Source: Parasphingorhabdus marina DSM 22363
GTDB lineage: Bacteria > Pseudomonadota > Alphaproteobacteria > Sphingomonadales > Sphingomonadaceae
Length of the DNA stretch: 64,000 bases
Assembly: GCF_900128895.1 (NCBI RefSeq)
Contig: NZ_FSQW01000002.1
Span: 1,364,001 to 1,428,000 of the forward strand
Direction of reading: 5' to 3'
The position numbers and the translations under genes were made by a program. Position 1 is the stretch's first letter. Every line of letters starts with the position of its first letter. Shown here piece after piece: positions 35,007 to 45,022 of this stretch. A model generated the notes under the pieces. The model did no database searches. It had not been told where the DNA came from and saw nothing but the letters and a program-made list of their open reading frames with translations.

Positions 35007-35263
35007 TTGCCGTCATCCTCATCCTGGTCGTCATCCACCGGTTCGTTCTCATAGCGCGTTCCCGGCTGGGGTTTGGCAGATTTGAACTCGTCCAGCTTGC
35101 GCATCTTGTGCCGTCCGGCATAGATCAAGGCTGCTGCGACTGCAGCAGAACCGACTGCGGCGCCAACTTTTGCTCCGGTCGACCATTTTCCGGTTTTCTT
35201 TTCGCCATTGCCTTTTTCGTTTTCAGTGGCATCGGCTTCCGGTGTTTTCTTGTCATCAGTCAT
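35003..35263 (-). CDS. Small single-helix membrane protein between leuC and leuD
   Basis: This 86-residue protein has a charged N-terminus rich in Lys, Glu and Asp. One small-residue hydrophobic segment follows ([21 protein letters not shown], about 29-49), then a basic patch and an acidic tail ([10 protein letters not shown]). I do not recognise a family. It starts three bases after the leuC stop and overlaps leuD, so it is translated from the leu transcript. The Gly/Ala-rich helix could be a single membrane span. Whether it has any role in leucine synthesis is unknown. Confidence 0.65.
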   Translation of the reverse strand: MTDDKKTPEADATENEKGNGEKKTGKWSTGAKVGAAVGSAAVAAALIYAGRHKMRKLDEFKSAKPQPGTRYENEPVDDDQDEDDGK

Positions 35264-35266
35264 GGT

Positions 35267-36703
35267 TCAATCCTGTTTTGTCAGTTCACGAACGTCGGTC
35301 AGCTTTCCAGTCACGGCAGCGGCAGCCGCCATGGCCGGCGAGACAAGATGAGTTCTTGCACCCGGCCCCTGCCGTCCCACAAAATTGCGATTGGATGTGG
35401 ATGCACAGCGCTCACCCGATGGCACCTTGTCCGGATTCATGCCGAGGCAGGCCGAACAGCCCGGCTCGCGCCATTCGAATCCGGCATCGAGAAAGATGCG
35501 ATCCAGCCCTTCGGACTCGGCTTGCGCTTTGACCAGGCCGGAACCGGGAACAACGATCGCCCACTTCACGCCATCGGCCTTGCGCCGGCCCTTGAGCACG
35601 CCAGCGGCTGCACGCAGATCCTCAATGCGACTGTTGGTGCAGCTGCCAATGAAGATATTCTCGACCGGCACATCCGACATTTTCTGACCGGCCTCCAGTC
35701 CCATGTAGTCCAGAGACTTACGGGCGGCATCCTGTTTCGAAGGATCGGCAAAACTGGCGGGATCGGGAATGACGCCAGTGACGGGCACGACATCTTCGGG
35801 GCTGGTACCCCAGGTCACCGACGGTGCGATATCCGCGGCATCAATGATGACGCTCTTGTCAAATACGGCCCCTTTATCGGTTGGCAGTGTTTTCCAGTAC
35901 GCAACGGCTGCATCCCATTCCGCTCCCGAGGGAGCCATCGGCCGCCCCTTGAGATAGGCAAATGTGGCTTCATCCGGCGCGATCAGGCCGGCCCGTGCGC
36001 CGGCTTCAATCGACATGTTGGATACCGTCAGCCGGCCTTCGATCGACATTTTCTCGAAGACTTCGCCACGATATTCGATCACATGTCCGGTGCCGCCAGC
36101 AGCGCCGATAACGCCGACAATATGGAGGATGAGATCCTTCGGACTGACACCCGGACTGAGCTTGCCATTGACCCGGATTTCCATCGTCCTGGAGCGCTTC
36201 AGGAGCAATGTCTGCGTGGCCAGGACATGCTCGACTTCACTCGTGCCAATGCCGAAGGCCAGTGCGCCCAGCGCGCCATGCGCCGCCGTGTGGCTATCAC
36301 CGCAGACCATGGTCGTGCCAGGCAATGTAAAGCCTTGCTCCGGACCAATCACATGCACAATGCCCTGCTTGATGTCGGTGGCATCGAAATAGGGAACACC
36401 GAATGCTGGCGCATTGGCCTCGAGAGCGGCCAGTTGGGCGGCGCTCTGCGGGTCGGCAATCGGGATCTTGTTGCCTTGTGCATCCAGACGCGGGGTTGTG
36501 GGCAGGTTATGGTCGGGTACGGCCAGGGTCAGGTCCGGCCGGCGGACCTTGCGACCAGCCTTGCGCAATCCTTCAAAGGCCTGCGCACTGGTCACTTCAT
36601 GGACCAGATGGCGATCGATATAGATGAGTGACGTGCCATCGTCGCGCTGGTCCACCACATGTGCGTCCCAGATCTTTTCATAAAGGGTGCGTGCTTTTGT
36701 CAT
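35267..36703 (-). CDS. leuC: 3-isopropylmalate dehydratase large subunit
   Basis: This 478-residue [4Fe-4S] aconitase-family protein carries [12 protein letters not shown] at the start and [28 protein letters not shown] near 130-158. The cluster cysteines lie in [11 protein letters not shown] (about 348) and CSACLGMN (about 411). It is the first gene of the leftward leuC - small protein - leuD unit. No leader peptide or attenuator could be seen in the 103 bases before it. Confidence 0.96.
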   Translation of the reverse strand: MTKARTLYEKIWDAHVVDQRDDGTSLIYIDRHLVHEVTSAQAFEGLRKAGRKVRRPDLTLAVPDHNLPTTPRLDAQGNKIPIADPQSAAQLAALEANAPAFGVPYFDATDIKQGIVHVIGPEQGFTLPGTTMVCGDSHTAAHGALGALAFGIGTSEVEHVLATQTLLLKRSRTMEIRVNGKLSPGVSPKDLILHIVGVIGAAGGTGHVIEYRGEVFEKMSIEGRLTVSNMSIEAGARAGLIAPDEATFAYLKGRPMAPSGAEWDAAVAYWKTLPTDKGAVFDKSVIIDAADIAPSVTWGTSPEDVVPVTGVIPDPASFADPSKQDAARKSLDYMGLEAGQKMSDVPVENIFIGSCTNSRIEDLRAAAGVLKGRRKADGVKWAIVVPGSGLVKAQAESEGLDRIFLDAGFEWREPGCSACLGMNPDKVPSGERCASTSNRNFVGRQGPGARTHLVSPAMAAAAAVTGKLTDVRELTKQD

Positions 36704-36806
36704 ATTATCCTGTCTTCCCGATATGGTGCTTCGTTTAGCCAGATCAATTGCCCGTGCAAGCAGGAAGTGACTTCAAAAGCCCGGCAGAAAGGCCTATCTT
36801 CGCCAG

Positions 36807-37322
36807 ATGACCATTTTTGCGATCCTTGGAACCATCATGATATCCGTTGTCGGGATGGAATTTGTCGCATGGGCGTCGCACAAATATATCATGCATGGAT
36901 TTGGCTGGAACTGGCACCGGGATCATCATGAGCCCCATGACAAGACACTGGAAAAGAACGATCTTTACGGCATTGCTGGCGCGATTATGAGTATTTCGAT
37001 GTTCGCGATCGGAAGCCCCATGATCATGGGGACCAGCGCCTGGGAACCGGGAACCTGGATCGGTCTTGGCATATTGATCTACGGGATTATCTACACGCTC
37101 ATACACGATGGTCTCGTTCATCAGCGCTATTTCAAATATGTGCCGAAAAAGGGTTATGCCAAACGTCTTGTCCAGGCGCACAAGCTCCACCATGCCACCA
37201 TCGGCAAGGAAGGCGGCGTCAGCTTCGGTTTCGTATTTGCCCGCGATCCGGCGAGGCTGAAAGCCGAGCTTCGCGCCCAGCGCGAGGCTGGGATTGCAAA
37301 GGTGCGGGACTCGGTGGGCTAG
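36807..37322 (+). CDS. crtZ: Beta-carotene hydroxylase
   Basis: This 171-residue membrane di-iron hydroxylase of the fatty-acid hydroxylase superfamily adds 3-hydroxyl groups to beta-ionone rings (zeaxanthin synthesis). The histidine clusters are clear: HKYIMH (25-30), HRDHH (37-41) with H44, HDGLVHQRY and HKLHHAT near the C-terminus. Three or four membrane helices separate them. No other carotenoid gene is in the window, so this is a detached member of the pathway. It is divergent from leuC. Confidence 0.92.
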   Translation: MTIFAILGTIMISVVGMEFVAWASHKYIMHGFGWNWHRDHHEPHDKTLEKNDLYGIAGAIMSISMFAIGSPMIMGTSAWEPGTWIGLGILIYGIIYTLIHDGLVHQRYFKYVPKKGYAKRLVQAHKLHHATIGKEGGVSFGFVFARDPARLKAELRAQREAGIAKVRDSVG

Positions 37323-37361
37323 CTCTCGACCATCAACCAGGGCGTCGCCTGCGCAACTGCC

Positions 37362-38309
37362 CTATTCCCGTTTCCGGACTTGTCCGGATGCCTTGATTAC
37401 CAGCCCGATGCCGGCGAAGATGATCGCTGCCCCGACAATCAGCCGCACCGTCAGCACCTCGTCCAGAAGCACAATTCCGCCCACCGCAGCAATGGCTGGT
37501 ACGGACAATTGCGACACAGCGGCACTGGTAATCGAAATCCGGGCCAGCACCTGATACCAGAGAATATAACCGAGCGCCGAGGTTATCGCGCCGGAGACAA
37601 CAGCCAGCAAAACACCGCGACCGCTGATCATGTCGGGATCAACCCATGGCAGCAGGAACAAGGCCAACAGGCCGGCCCCCAAAAAATTGCGTGCCGTCGC
37701 CAGTTCCGCATTTTCCGCCAGCTTCCCGGTCCAGCTGTAAAATCCCCAGGCAATGCCCGCGCTGGTCATCAACAGTGCACTCCATAGCGGCGGTGCGCTG
37801 GCGCCAGGTGCCATCAGGTAAATCAGGCCGCCCAGGGCGATGGCGGCACCAGCTATCTGGCCGCGAGACGGCACGATCCCGCGCAACAACCCGATCAGTT
37901 GCATGCTGATCTGTCCGGCAGGGAACAGGATCAGCGCGCCGATGCCGGCATCCAGCTGAATATAGGCCGCGGAAAAGGCGGCCGCATAGGCAAAGAGTGA
38001 GGCGGCACCAATGACGTCCGCACGCTTCGGAATGATCGCCACGCCGTGACGGATGCCGAACAGCAGGCTGAGCAACAGGGCGCCGGCGACCAGGCGGATG
38101 ATGGTGAAGCTTGCCCAGTCAATCTGCCCGTCAGCCAGCGCCGCGCGGTTGAGCAGGGAGTTTCCGGCAAAGGCCAGCAAAGTCAGGATCAGCAGGATCA
38201 GCGTGACAATCTGCCCGCGCCACCTGTTTTCAGACGCGATTTCGGAATTGGCCGGTGGAACTACGGTTCTAGCCTCCCAGGGATGGAACCACGGGCCCGC
38301 CCAGCTCAA
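37362..38309 (-). CDS. DMT superfamily transporter (EamA type)
   Basis: This 315-residue protein has ten hydrophobic helices in two EamA halves (about 35-160 and 175-305), a drug/metabolite transporter layout. The only plausible start is TTG 38309, with AGGAAGG a few bases upstream. It lies 41 bases inside the upstream GST gene, so the two would be translationally coupled. The first 30 residues before the first helix are unusual for the family, and a non-standard start nearer helix 1 cannot be excluded. The substrate is unknown. Confidence 0.75.
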   Translation of the reverse strand: MSWAGPWFHPWEARTVVPPANSEIASENRWRGQIVTLILLILTLLAFAGNSLLNRAALADGQIDWASFTIIRLVAGALLLSLLFGIRHGVAIIPKRADVIGAASLFAYAAAFSAAYIQLDAGIGALILFPAGQISMQLIGLLRGIVPSRGQIAGAAIALGGLIYLMAPGASAPPLWSALLMTSAGIAWGFYSWTGKLAENAELATARNFLGAGLLALFLLPWVDPDMISGRGVLLAVVSGAITSALGYILWYQVLARISITSAAVSQLSVPAIAAVGGIVLLDEVLTVRLIVGAAIIFAGIGLVIKASGQVRKRE

Positions 38310-38901
38310 TCGCCTTCCTGTAGCCGTCCCGCGCCATCATGCGCTTGCCATAATCGGCACAGGCCGGCCGATTGGCCAGCATCCCTGCGGCCATGGCGAG
38401 CTCGATCACATACATGATATTGATGTCCGCCCCGGAAAAGCTGTCGCCGACAATATATTCGCGGTTGTCGAGATGATGTTCGACATAGTCGAGCAGTTTG
38501 ACCACTTCCCCTTCGACGAAGGGCGCATAGCCTTCGCCCAGTCCACCGAAACGCGGGGCCAGCATCTGCACGATCACCGGATTGGCCAATGTGCCTTCGG
38601 CGAAATGCAGCCATTCGAGAAACTCGGCGCGGTCATTTGACCCCGGTGCAGGTGCCAGCTTGCCTTCGCCATATTGCTCCAGAATATATTCGATGATCGC
38701 GCCGGATTCCATCATCAGATTGCCGTCGATGATCGCTGTCGGCGCCTTGGCCAGCGGATGGATCGCGGCCAGATCGGCTTGTGCTCGCATGGTTTCCGGA
38801 TGCCGCTGGTGACGGACCATCTCATATTCGACGCCCAGTTCTTCCAGCAACCAGATGATGCGGGTCGATCGGCTATATTCGAGATGGTGCAGAGTGATCA
38901 T
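38269..38901 (-). CDS. Glutathione S-transferase family protein
   Basis: This 210-residue GST has an N-terminal thioredoxin-like domain beginning MITLHHLEYSRSTRIIWLLEELGVEYEM. The glutathione-contacting motif is PTAIIDGNLMMESGAIIEYI (about 54-73), and the C-terminal helical domain contains FSGADINIMYVIEL. The Ser in EYSRSTRI is a candidate catalytic residue. It is upstream of and overlaps the DMT transporter gene. The substrate is not predictable. Confidence 0.87.
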   Translation of the reverse strand: MITLHHLEYSRSTRIIWLLEELGVEYEMVRHQRHPETMRAQADLAAIHPLAKAPTAIIDGNLMMESGAIIEYILEQYGEGKLAPAPGSNDRAEFLEWLHFAEGTLANPVIVQMLAPRFGGLGEGYAPFVEGEVVKLLDYVEHHLDNREYIVGDSFSGADINIMYVIELAMAAGMLANRPACADYGKRMMARDGYRKAIELGGPVVPSLGG

Positions 38902-38983
38902 GAGAGAGGCCCTTCAAAATGGAATTGCGAATCAGGAGTTTACTGAACGCGCACCATAACGGACTTCCCATCGGCAGGGAAAA

Positions 38984-40471
<1,488 letters not shown>

Positions 40472-40583
40472 ATAGCAGGCCTCGATCGAGAGTTGCGGGA
40501 AGAAAAATGCTGCAATGCAGCATCGATGAGGCCGCCTTTGGACGAACCCGGCGCGCTAATCAACCGCGAATTTCAGAACCCGT

Positions 40584-41285
40584 TCAAACAGGAACCCGGA
40601 AATCCTCGAGAACGCTGGCTGTTTGGGCGATTTCCTCCTCATGCCCCTGCTCCCGATGGGGCTCGGCCAGTGCCTCTGCTTCCCACTCCTGCATGGCAGG
40701 ATGGGCGAGAATATGGTCGACCCATTGCCGGCCCGCCGGACCAATATCGAGATCAAAGGTCCGGGTGCGATAGGCCACCGGCGCGTAAAAGGCATCCACC
40801 GCAGAAAATTCGTTTCCTGCCAGCCAGGGACCACCAAATTGTTCCAGACCCTGCGCAAACAATTCTCCAATCCGGTCGATATCCCTTTGCAATGGCTGGT
40901 CAATTTTATGGAGGCGCGCCCGGACACCCACGTTCATCGGACACTGGTTGCGCAAGGCCGAGAACCCGCCATGCATTTCGGCGGTTGCACATCGGGCCCA
41001 CATCCGGGCCTTGCCGTCTACTGGCCAGCAGCCATCATGGCGTTCGGCGAGATACTCAATAATTGCCAGCGAGTCCCAAACCGTGCTGGCCCCGCTGCCC
41101 CTGCTCCCGTCCTTCAGACACGGCACCTGCGCATTGGGTGCAAACTCGCGGAATCGCTGATAATTTTCGGCTTCGAAATAGACGATCTCATCCTCGAACG
41201 GGATACGTAGCGCCTTCATCAGCAGCCATGGTCGCAACGACCAGCTCGAATAATTCCGGTTGGCAGTGATCAAGGTGTAGGTCAT
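40584..41285 (-). CDS. Glutathione S-transferase family protein
   Basis: This 233-residue GST has the N-terminal pattern TLITANRNYSSWSLRPWLLMKAL, with a Ser-rich glutathione site, PCLKDG and VWDSLAIIEYLAERH (about 70-84). The C-terminal helical domain contains FSAVDAFYAPVAYR. SSWSLRPW is typical of the YfcF/maleylacetoacetate isomerase-like branch. It is the last gene of a leftward unit and overlaps the epimerase gene by four bases. Whether it acts on an isomerisation substrate is unknown. Confidence 0.88.
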   Translation of the reverse strand: MTYTLITANRNYSSWSLRPWLLMKALRIPFEDEIVYFEAENYQRFREFAPNAQVPCLKDGSRGSGASTVWDSLAIIEYLAERHDGCWPVDGKARMWARCATAEMHGGFSALRNQCPMNVGVRARLHKIDQPLQRDIDRIGELFAQGLEQFGGPWLAGNEFSAVDAFYAPVAYRTRTFDLDIGPAGRQWVDHILAHPAMQEWEAEALAEPHREQGHEEEIAQTASVLEDFRVPV

Positions 41286-42244
41286 GTACGCCCCTTGGGG
41301 GAAAGATAATCAGGGTCATGCTGAAAGGGCATTTCGCCTTCGTTTTTCAAGGCCTCCAGAACAGATGAGAAGTCTGTGGCCGGTCGAAAACCCAACAGTC
41401 TTTCGGCTTTGGCCGGATCATAAACACGGTCGATATAGTCGGGGAGCACCCAACCCTTTTTGGCGTATAGCGCTTTCGCTTCGGGATAGTAGCTTTCAAT
41501 TACTGTGGGCAGATCCGCGATCAGCCTTTCACGATCATCCCGCGAGAATGGCGGCGGAGCAGACAGGATGAATGTCTCGCAACCCAGCCCGGAGATCTTC
41601 TCCAGCGCGGCAATATGCGCGTCGGCAGCGTCTTCCACGGTCAGACGGCGATTGAGAAACTCATTGGCCTTGAGGTTCGGACCGCTGGGGTCGGAGAGCG
41701 TATCGTCATCTTCCGGAAAGAACCTTCCGGTGCGCAGGATGGCGACATCCAGCCCGTGCTGGTCCGACCAGAGCCGGCACAAATGCTCGGCTGCGAGTTT
41801 GGTCACGCCATAAATGTTGCGCGGCTTCAGCGGACCAAAGTCCTCATCCAGCCAATAAGCTGACGTCGCGCCGCCGCTTTTGCCGGCCCGCACATCGGCC
41901 GAGATCATCAGCGAGGTTGTGGATGTAAAGACAAAGCGGTCATGCCCGGCATCGCGCGCCGCTTTGAGCAGATTCAGCGTGCCAGTGACATTGACATCTA
42001 CAAAAGCCTGCGCCGGATAGCGAACAATATCCGGCTTGTGCAGCGCCCCGGCATGGATGATCGCCTCAATCCCCTTCTCCGACACGGTCTGGTCGATCAA
42101 CACCTTGTCCGCAACAGACCCGACCACATCGGTGTAACAACCGTCCACCACGTCCAGTCCGACCGTTTCGTAGCCCTTCGCCTGCAACCGCGGCGCCAGA
42201 AACCGCCCCAGCCAGCCCGAGGACCCGGTGAGGAGGATTTTCAT
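41282..42244 (-). CDS. NAD(P)-dependent epimerase/dehydratase (extended SDR)
   Basis: This 320-residue extended short-chain dehydrogenase has the Rossmann motif MKILLTGSSGWLGRFLAP at residues 1-18, the catalytic YGVTK (about 145-149) and a preceding STTSL strand supplying Ser/Thr. The C-terminal part binds the sugar or other substrate. The substrate is unknown. Both ends overlap neighbours by four bases (barstar-like gene upstream, GST downstream), so it belongs to the isovaleryl-CoA dehydrogenase transcript. Confidence 0.88.
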   Translation of the reverse strand: MKILLTGSSGWLGRFLAPRLQAKGYETVGLDVVDGCYTDVVGSVADKVLIDQTVSEKGIEAIIHAGALHKPDIVRYPAQAFVDVNVTGTLNLLKAARDAGHDRFVFTSTTSLMISADVRAGKSGGATSAYWLDEDFGPLKPRNIYGVTKLAAEHLCRLWSDQHGLDVAILRTGRFFPEDDDTLSDPSGPNLKANEFLNRRLTVEDAADAHIAALEKISGLGCETFILSAPPPFSRDDRERLIADLPTVIESYYPEAKALYAKKGWVLPDYIDRVYDPAKAERLLGFRPATDFSSVLEALKNEGEMPFQHDPDYLSPKGRT

Positions 42245-42657
42245 TTTAGCCGAAACCTGTCGGGCAGCTTGTTTGCCCGCTTTTTTCGTTCCGCGACATA
42301 GCCAGGCGAAGAATAGGCCGCTTGAAAGCTCGACGCATCCTGATTTTCTTCTGAATCAAAGACCAGTTCCAACCCTATAAAATGATCAGGATCACGCTGT
42401 TGGGCAAAGAATAGGACACCTAGAATTTTCGTGATTTCAGAATAACCACTCCAATCAGAGCTTTCGGCGCGGTGCCAGATAACTTTGAACGGCCCACAAC
42501 AAAAAGGGATTTGCAAAGCCAAATCTTCGTCCAACGCGTCGAGATTAGGCACGAGATCAAGATCGGTTGCTATGCTGAGATCTCGGAAGAAGTCCTCCCT
42601 TGATTGCAGCTTCGTTCCATCGAGTTCAATGACGTAAATGTCTTTTTCCGACATCAT
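42241..42657 (-). CDS. Barstar-like protein
   Basis: This protein of about 138 residues has the barstar pattern: IYVIELDGTKLQSREDFFRDLS (about 7-28), then a Leu/Asp-rich region ending NLDALDEDLALQIP, and FKVIWHRAES as a central strand. Barstars inhibit barnase-type ribonucleases. No barnase-like gene is adjacent. The C-terminal 40 residues (basic, KKRANKLPDRFRLK) extend beyond the domain. Two ATGs overlap (ATGATG); the second, at 42654, is better spaced from GGAGG. It overlaps isovaleryl-CoA dehydrogenase upstream and the epimerase downstream. Confidence 0.7.
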   Translation of the reverse strand: MMSEKDIYVIELDGTKLQSREDFFRDLSIATDLDLVPNLDALDEDLALQIPFCCGPFKVIWHRAESSDWSGYSEITKILGVLFFAQQRDPDHFIGLELVFDSEENQDASSFQAAYSSPGYVAERKKRANKLPDRFRLK

Positions 42658-43820
42658 CCCCCTCCGATCAACTCCCGGCCAATCAGCATCCGGCGGATTT
42701 CGTTGGTGCCTGCGCCGATGTCGAGCAGCTTGCTGTCCCGCCAGTAGCGTTCAACCGGCCAGTCGGTGGTGTATCCTGCGCCGCCCAGCGCCTGGATCGA
42801 CTCCTCTGCGACCCGGACGCTGCTTTCGGAGGCGTACATGACGGCGCCAGCCGCATCGAAACGCGTCGTTTGCCCGGCGTCGCACGCCTTGTTGACATTA
42901 TAGACATAGCTGCGGGCGCTGTTCAGGCGGACATACATGTCAGCAATCTTGCCCTGCATCAGCTGGAAGGTGCCGATCGGTTTGCCAAACTGCTTGCGCT
43001 CGCGGACATAGGGGATGACCGTATCGAGACAGGCCTGCATCAGGCCCAGCGGAATCGCGGCCAGTACCGCGCGTTCATAGTCCAGCCCCGACATCAGCAC
43101 GCCAACACCGCCGTTTATTGGCCCCATGACATTTTCTTCCGGAACCTCGCAGTCGTCAAAGACCAGCTCCGCCGTGGGGCTGCCCTTCATGCCGACCTTC
43201 TCGATCTTCTGGCCGATGGAAAAACCCTTCATGTCCTTTTCGATCAGGAAGGCGGTGATGCCACCAGAACCAGCATCCGGCCGGGTCTTGGCATAGACCA
43301 CCAGCGTATCGGCATCGGTGGAATTGGTGATCCAGAATTTGGTGCCGTTGAGCAGATATCCGCCTTGCACCGCTTCGGCCTTGAGTTTCATCGATACGAC
43401 ATCGGAACCGGCTCCGGCTTCAGACATCGCCAGCGATCCGACATGTTCTCCGGATATCAGTTTCGGCAGATATTTGGCTTTCTGTTCCGGTGAGGCCCAG
43501 CGGCGAATCTGGTTGACGCACAGGTTGCTGTGCGCGCCGTAGCTGAGGCCCAGGGCGGCGCTACCGCGGCTGACTTCTTCCACAGCGATGGCATGTTCCA
43601 GATAGCCCAGCCCGAGACCGCCATCCTTTTCCTCGACCGTGATACCGTGCAGGCCGAGCTCGCCCATTTGCTCCCATAGTTCGCGCGGGAACCAGTCCTC
43701 GCGGTCCATTTTTTCGGCCAGCGGCATGATTTTCTCTTCGGCAAAGCGCCGGGTTGTGTCGCGGATCTGGTCCGCCATTTCGCCAAGCTGAAAATCAAAA
43801 TCTGGTGTTGCTGTCATCAT
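42654..43820 (-). CDS. Isovaleryl-CoA dehydrogenase
   Basis: This acyl-CoA dehydrogenase of about 388 residues has the isovaleryl branch signature LGLSYGAHSNLCVNQI (about 83-98), LAMSEAGAGSD, and GLDYERAVLAAIPLG. The Glu of GLDYER occupies the catalytic base position of isovaleryl-CoA dehydrogenase. The C-terminus GAGTNEIRRMLIGREL is typical. It would oxidise isovaleryl-CoA to 3-methylcrotonyl-CoA in leucine breakdown and pass electrons to ETF. GAGGAC directly precedes the ATGATG start, so 43820 or 43817 applies. Methylcrotonyl-CoA carboxylase genes are not in the window. Confidence 0.88.
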   Translation of the reverse strand: MMTATPDFDFQLGEMADQIRDTTRRFAEEKIMPLAEKMDREDWFPRELWEQMGELGLHGITVEEKDGGLGLGYLEHAIAVEEVSRGSAALGLSYGAHSNLCVNQIRRWASPEQKAKYLPKLISGEHVGSLAMSEAGAGSDVVSMKLKAEAVQGGYLLNGTKFWITNSTDADTLVVYAKTRPDAGSGGITAFLIEKDMKGFSIGQKIEKVGMKGSPTAELVFDDCEVPEENVMGPINGGVGVLMSGLDYERAVLAAIPLGLMQACLDTVIPYVRERKQFGKPIGTFQLMQGKIADMYVRLNSARSYVYNVNKACDAGQTTRFDAAGAVMYASESSVRVAEESIQALGGAGYTTDWPVERYWRDSKLLDIGAGTNEIRRMLIGRELIGGG

Positions 43821-43941
43821 GTCCTCGTCTTTCCGTGCCGAGCGCATATCATATTTGATTGCATCTGCGACCATATTTTCGGGACGTTTGTCGATAGCAA
43901 ATGGATTGCCGTGCGGTTCAGGCAATGCCATAGGCGCGGCC

Positions 43942-44985
43942 ATGCTCTATGATCTTGTCCGCCCGCTGATATTTTCCCTGGAAGCCGAAAAGGCACATGG
44001 CCTTTCCATAGCGGGCCTGAAAACCGTGCCGATGGGGCCGGCGCCCAAATCTGATCCTGTTCTGACAACACAACTGGCCGGGCTGACCTTTCCCAATCCC
44101 GTCGGGATGGCGCCCGGATTCGACAAAAATGGCGAAGTGCCCGACGCGCTGATCCGCATGGGCTTTGGTTTTGCCGAAGTGGGCACGCTGACACCCCGCC
44201 CGCAAGCCGGCAATCCCAAACCCCGCGTGTTCCGCCTTCCGGCAGATGAAGGCGTGATCAACAGGCTGGGCTTCAACAATGATGGCCAGCAGAATGCGAT
44301 ACCCCGTCTCACGCGGATCCGGCGGCGCATGGGCAAAGGCATTTTGGGGATCAATATCGGCGCGAACAAGGACAGCGAGGACCGGATCGCCGACTATGTA
44401 ACGGGCGTGAAAAACATGGCGCCGCTGGCAGATTATCTCACGGTGAATATCAGCTCACCCAACACGCCCGGACTGAGGGCACTGCAGGACAAGCAGGCGC
44501 TGGAACAGCTGCTCACCGCCGTGATGGAGGCGCGCGGAGACCATGCCATGCCGGTATTCCTGAAAGTGGCACCGGATCTCGAGCCGGCCGATATTGACGA
44601 TATCGTCGATGTCACAATGACCCATCAATTACATGCGCTGATTGTGTCCAACACAACCATCAGCCGGCCGGATTTGCGATCTTCCAATCGCGACCAACAG
44701 GGCGGGCTGTCGGGTGCACCACTAAAGGACCTCGCACTGCAGCGCCTTCGCGATTTCCGGTCTGCCAGTGAAGGGAAAATCCCGCTGATTGGAGTAGGCG
44801 GCATATCTTCAGCTGAAGAGGCCTATGAACGGATCCGCGCCGGGGCTTCCCTCATTCAGCTGTACACGGCCATGATCTACAAAGGGACGGGCATAGCCAA
44901 AACGATGAACCGCGATCTCGCTCGCCTGCTGAAACGCGACGGATTCACCTCTGTCGCCGAAGCCGTCGGCAGCGCAGACAAATGA
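43942..44985 (+). CDS. pyrD: Dihydroorotate dehydrogenase (quinone), class 2
   Basis: This 347-residue FMN enzyme of the inner membrane oxidises dihydroorotate to orotate with quinone as acceptor. An N-terminal amphipathic helix (LYDLVRPLIFSLEAEKAHGLSI) marks class 2. The FMN/substrate segments are GMAPGFDKNGE (about 55-65), GVINRLGFNN, INIGANKDSE and TVNISSPNTPGLR, where Ser is the catalytic base. The start at 43942 is the conserved one; an upstream in-frame start would overlap the divergent dehydrogenase gene. Confidence 0.95.
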   Translation: MLYDLVRPLIFSLEAEKAHGLSIAGLKTVPMGPAPKSDPVLTTQLAGLTFPNPVGMAPGFDKNGEVPDALIRMGFGFAEVGTLTPRPQAGNPKPRVFRLPADEGVINRLGFNNDGQQNAIPRLTRIRRRMGKGILGINIGANKDSEDRIADYVTGVKNMAPLADYLTVNISSPNTPGLRALQDKQALEQLLTAVMEARGDHAMPVFLKVAPDLEPADIDDIVDVTMTHQLHALIVSNTTISRPDLRSSNRDQQGGLSGAPLKDLALQRLRDFRSASEGKIPLIGVGGISSAEEAYERIRAGASLIQLYTAMIYKGTGIAKTMNRDLARLLKRDGFTSVAEAVGSADK

Positions 44986-45022
44986 TTTGCCAAAGACCCG
45001 GGGCAATCATAAAACCCGGTCC

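Noticed and set aside
35108-36631. A 507-codon plus-strand open frame opposite leuC
   Set aside because: It is antisense to leuC with its complete cluster motifs.
36704-36806. A leucine attenuator or riboswitch before leuC
   Set aside because: The short gap holds no Leu-rich leader frame and no paired terminator and antiterminator.
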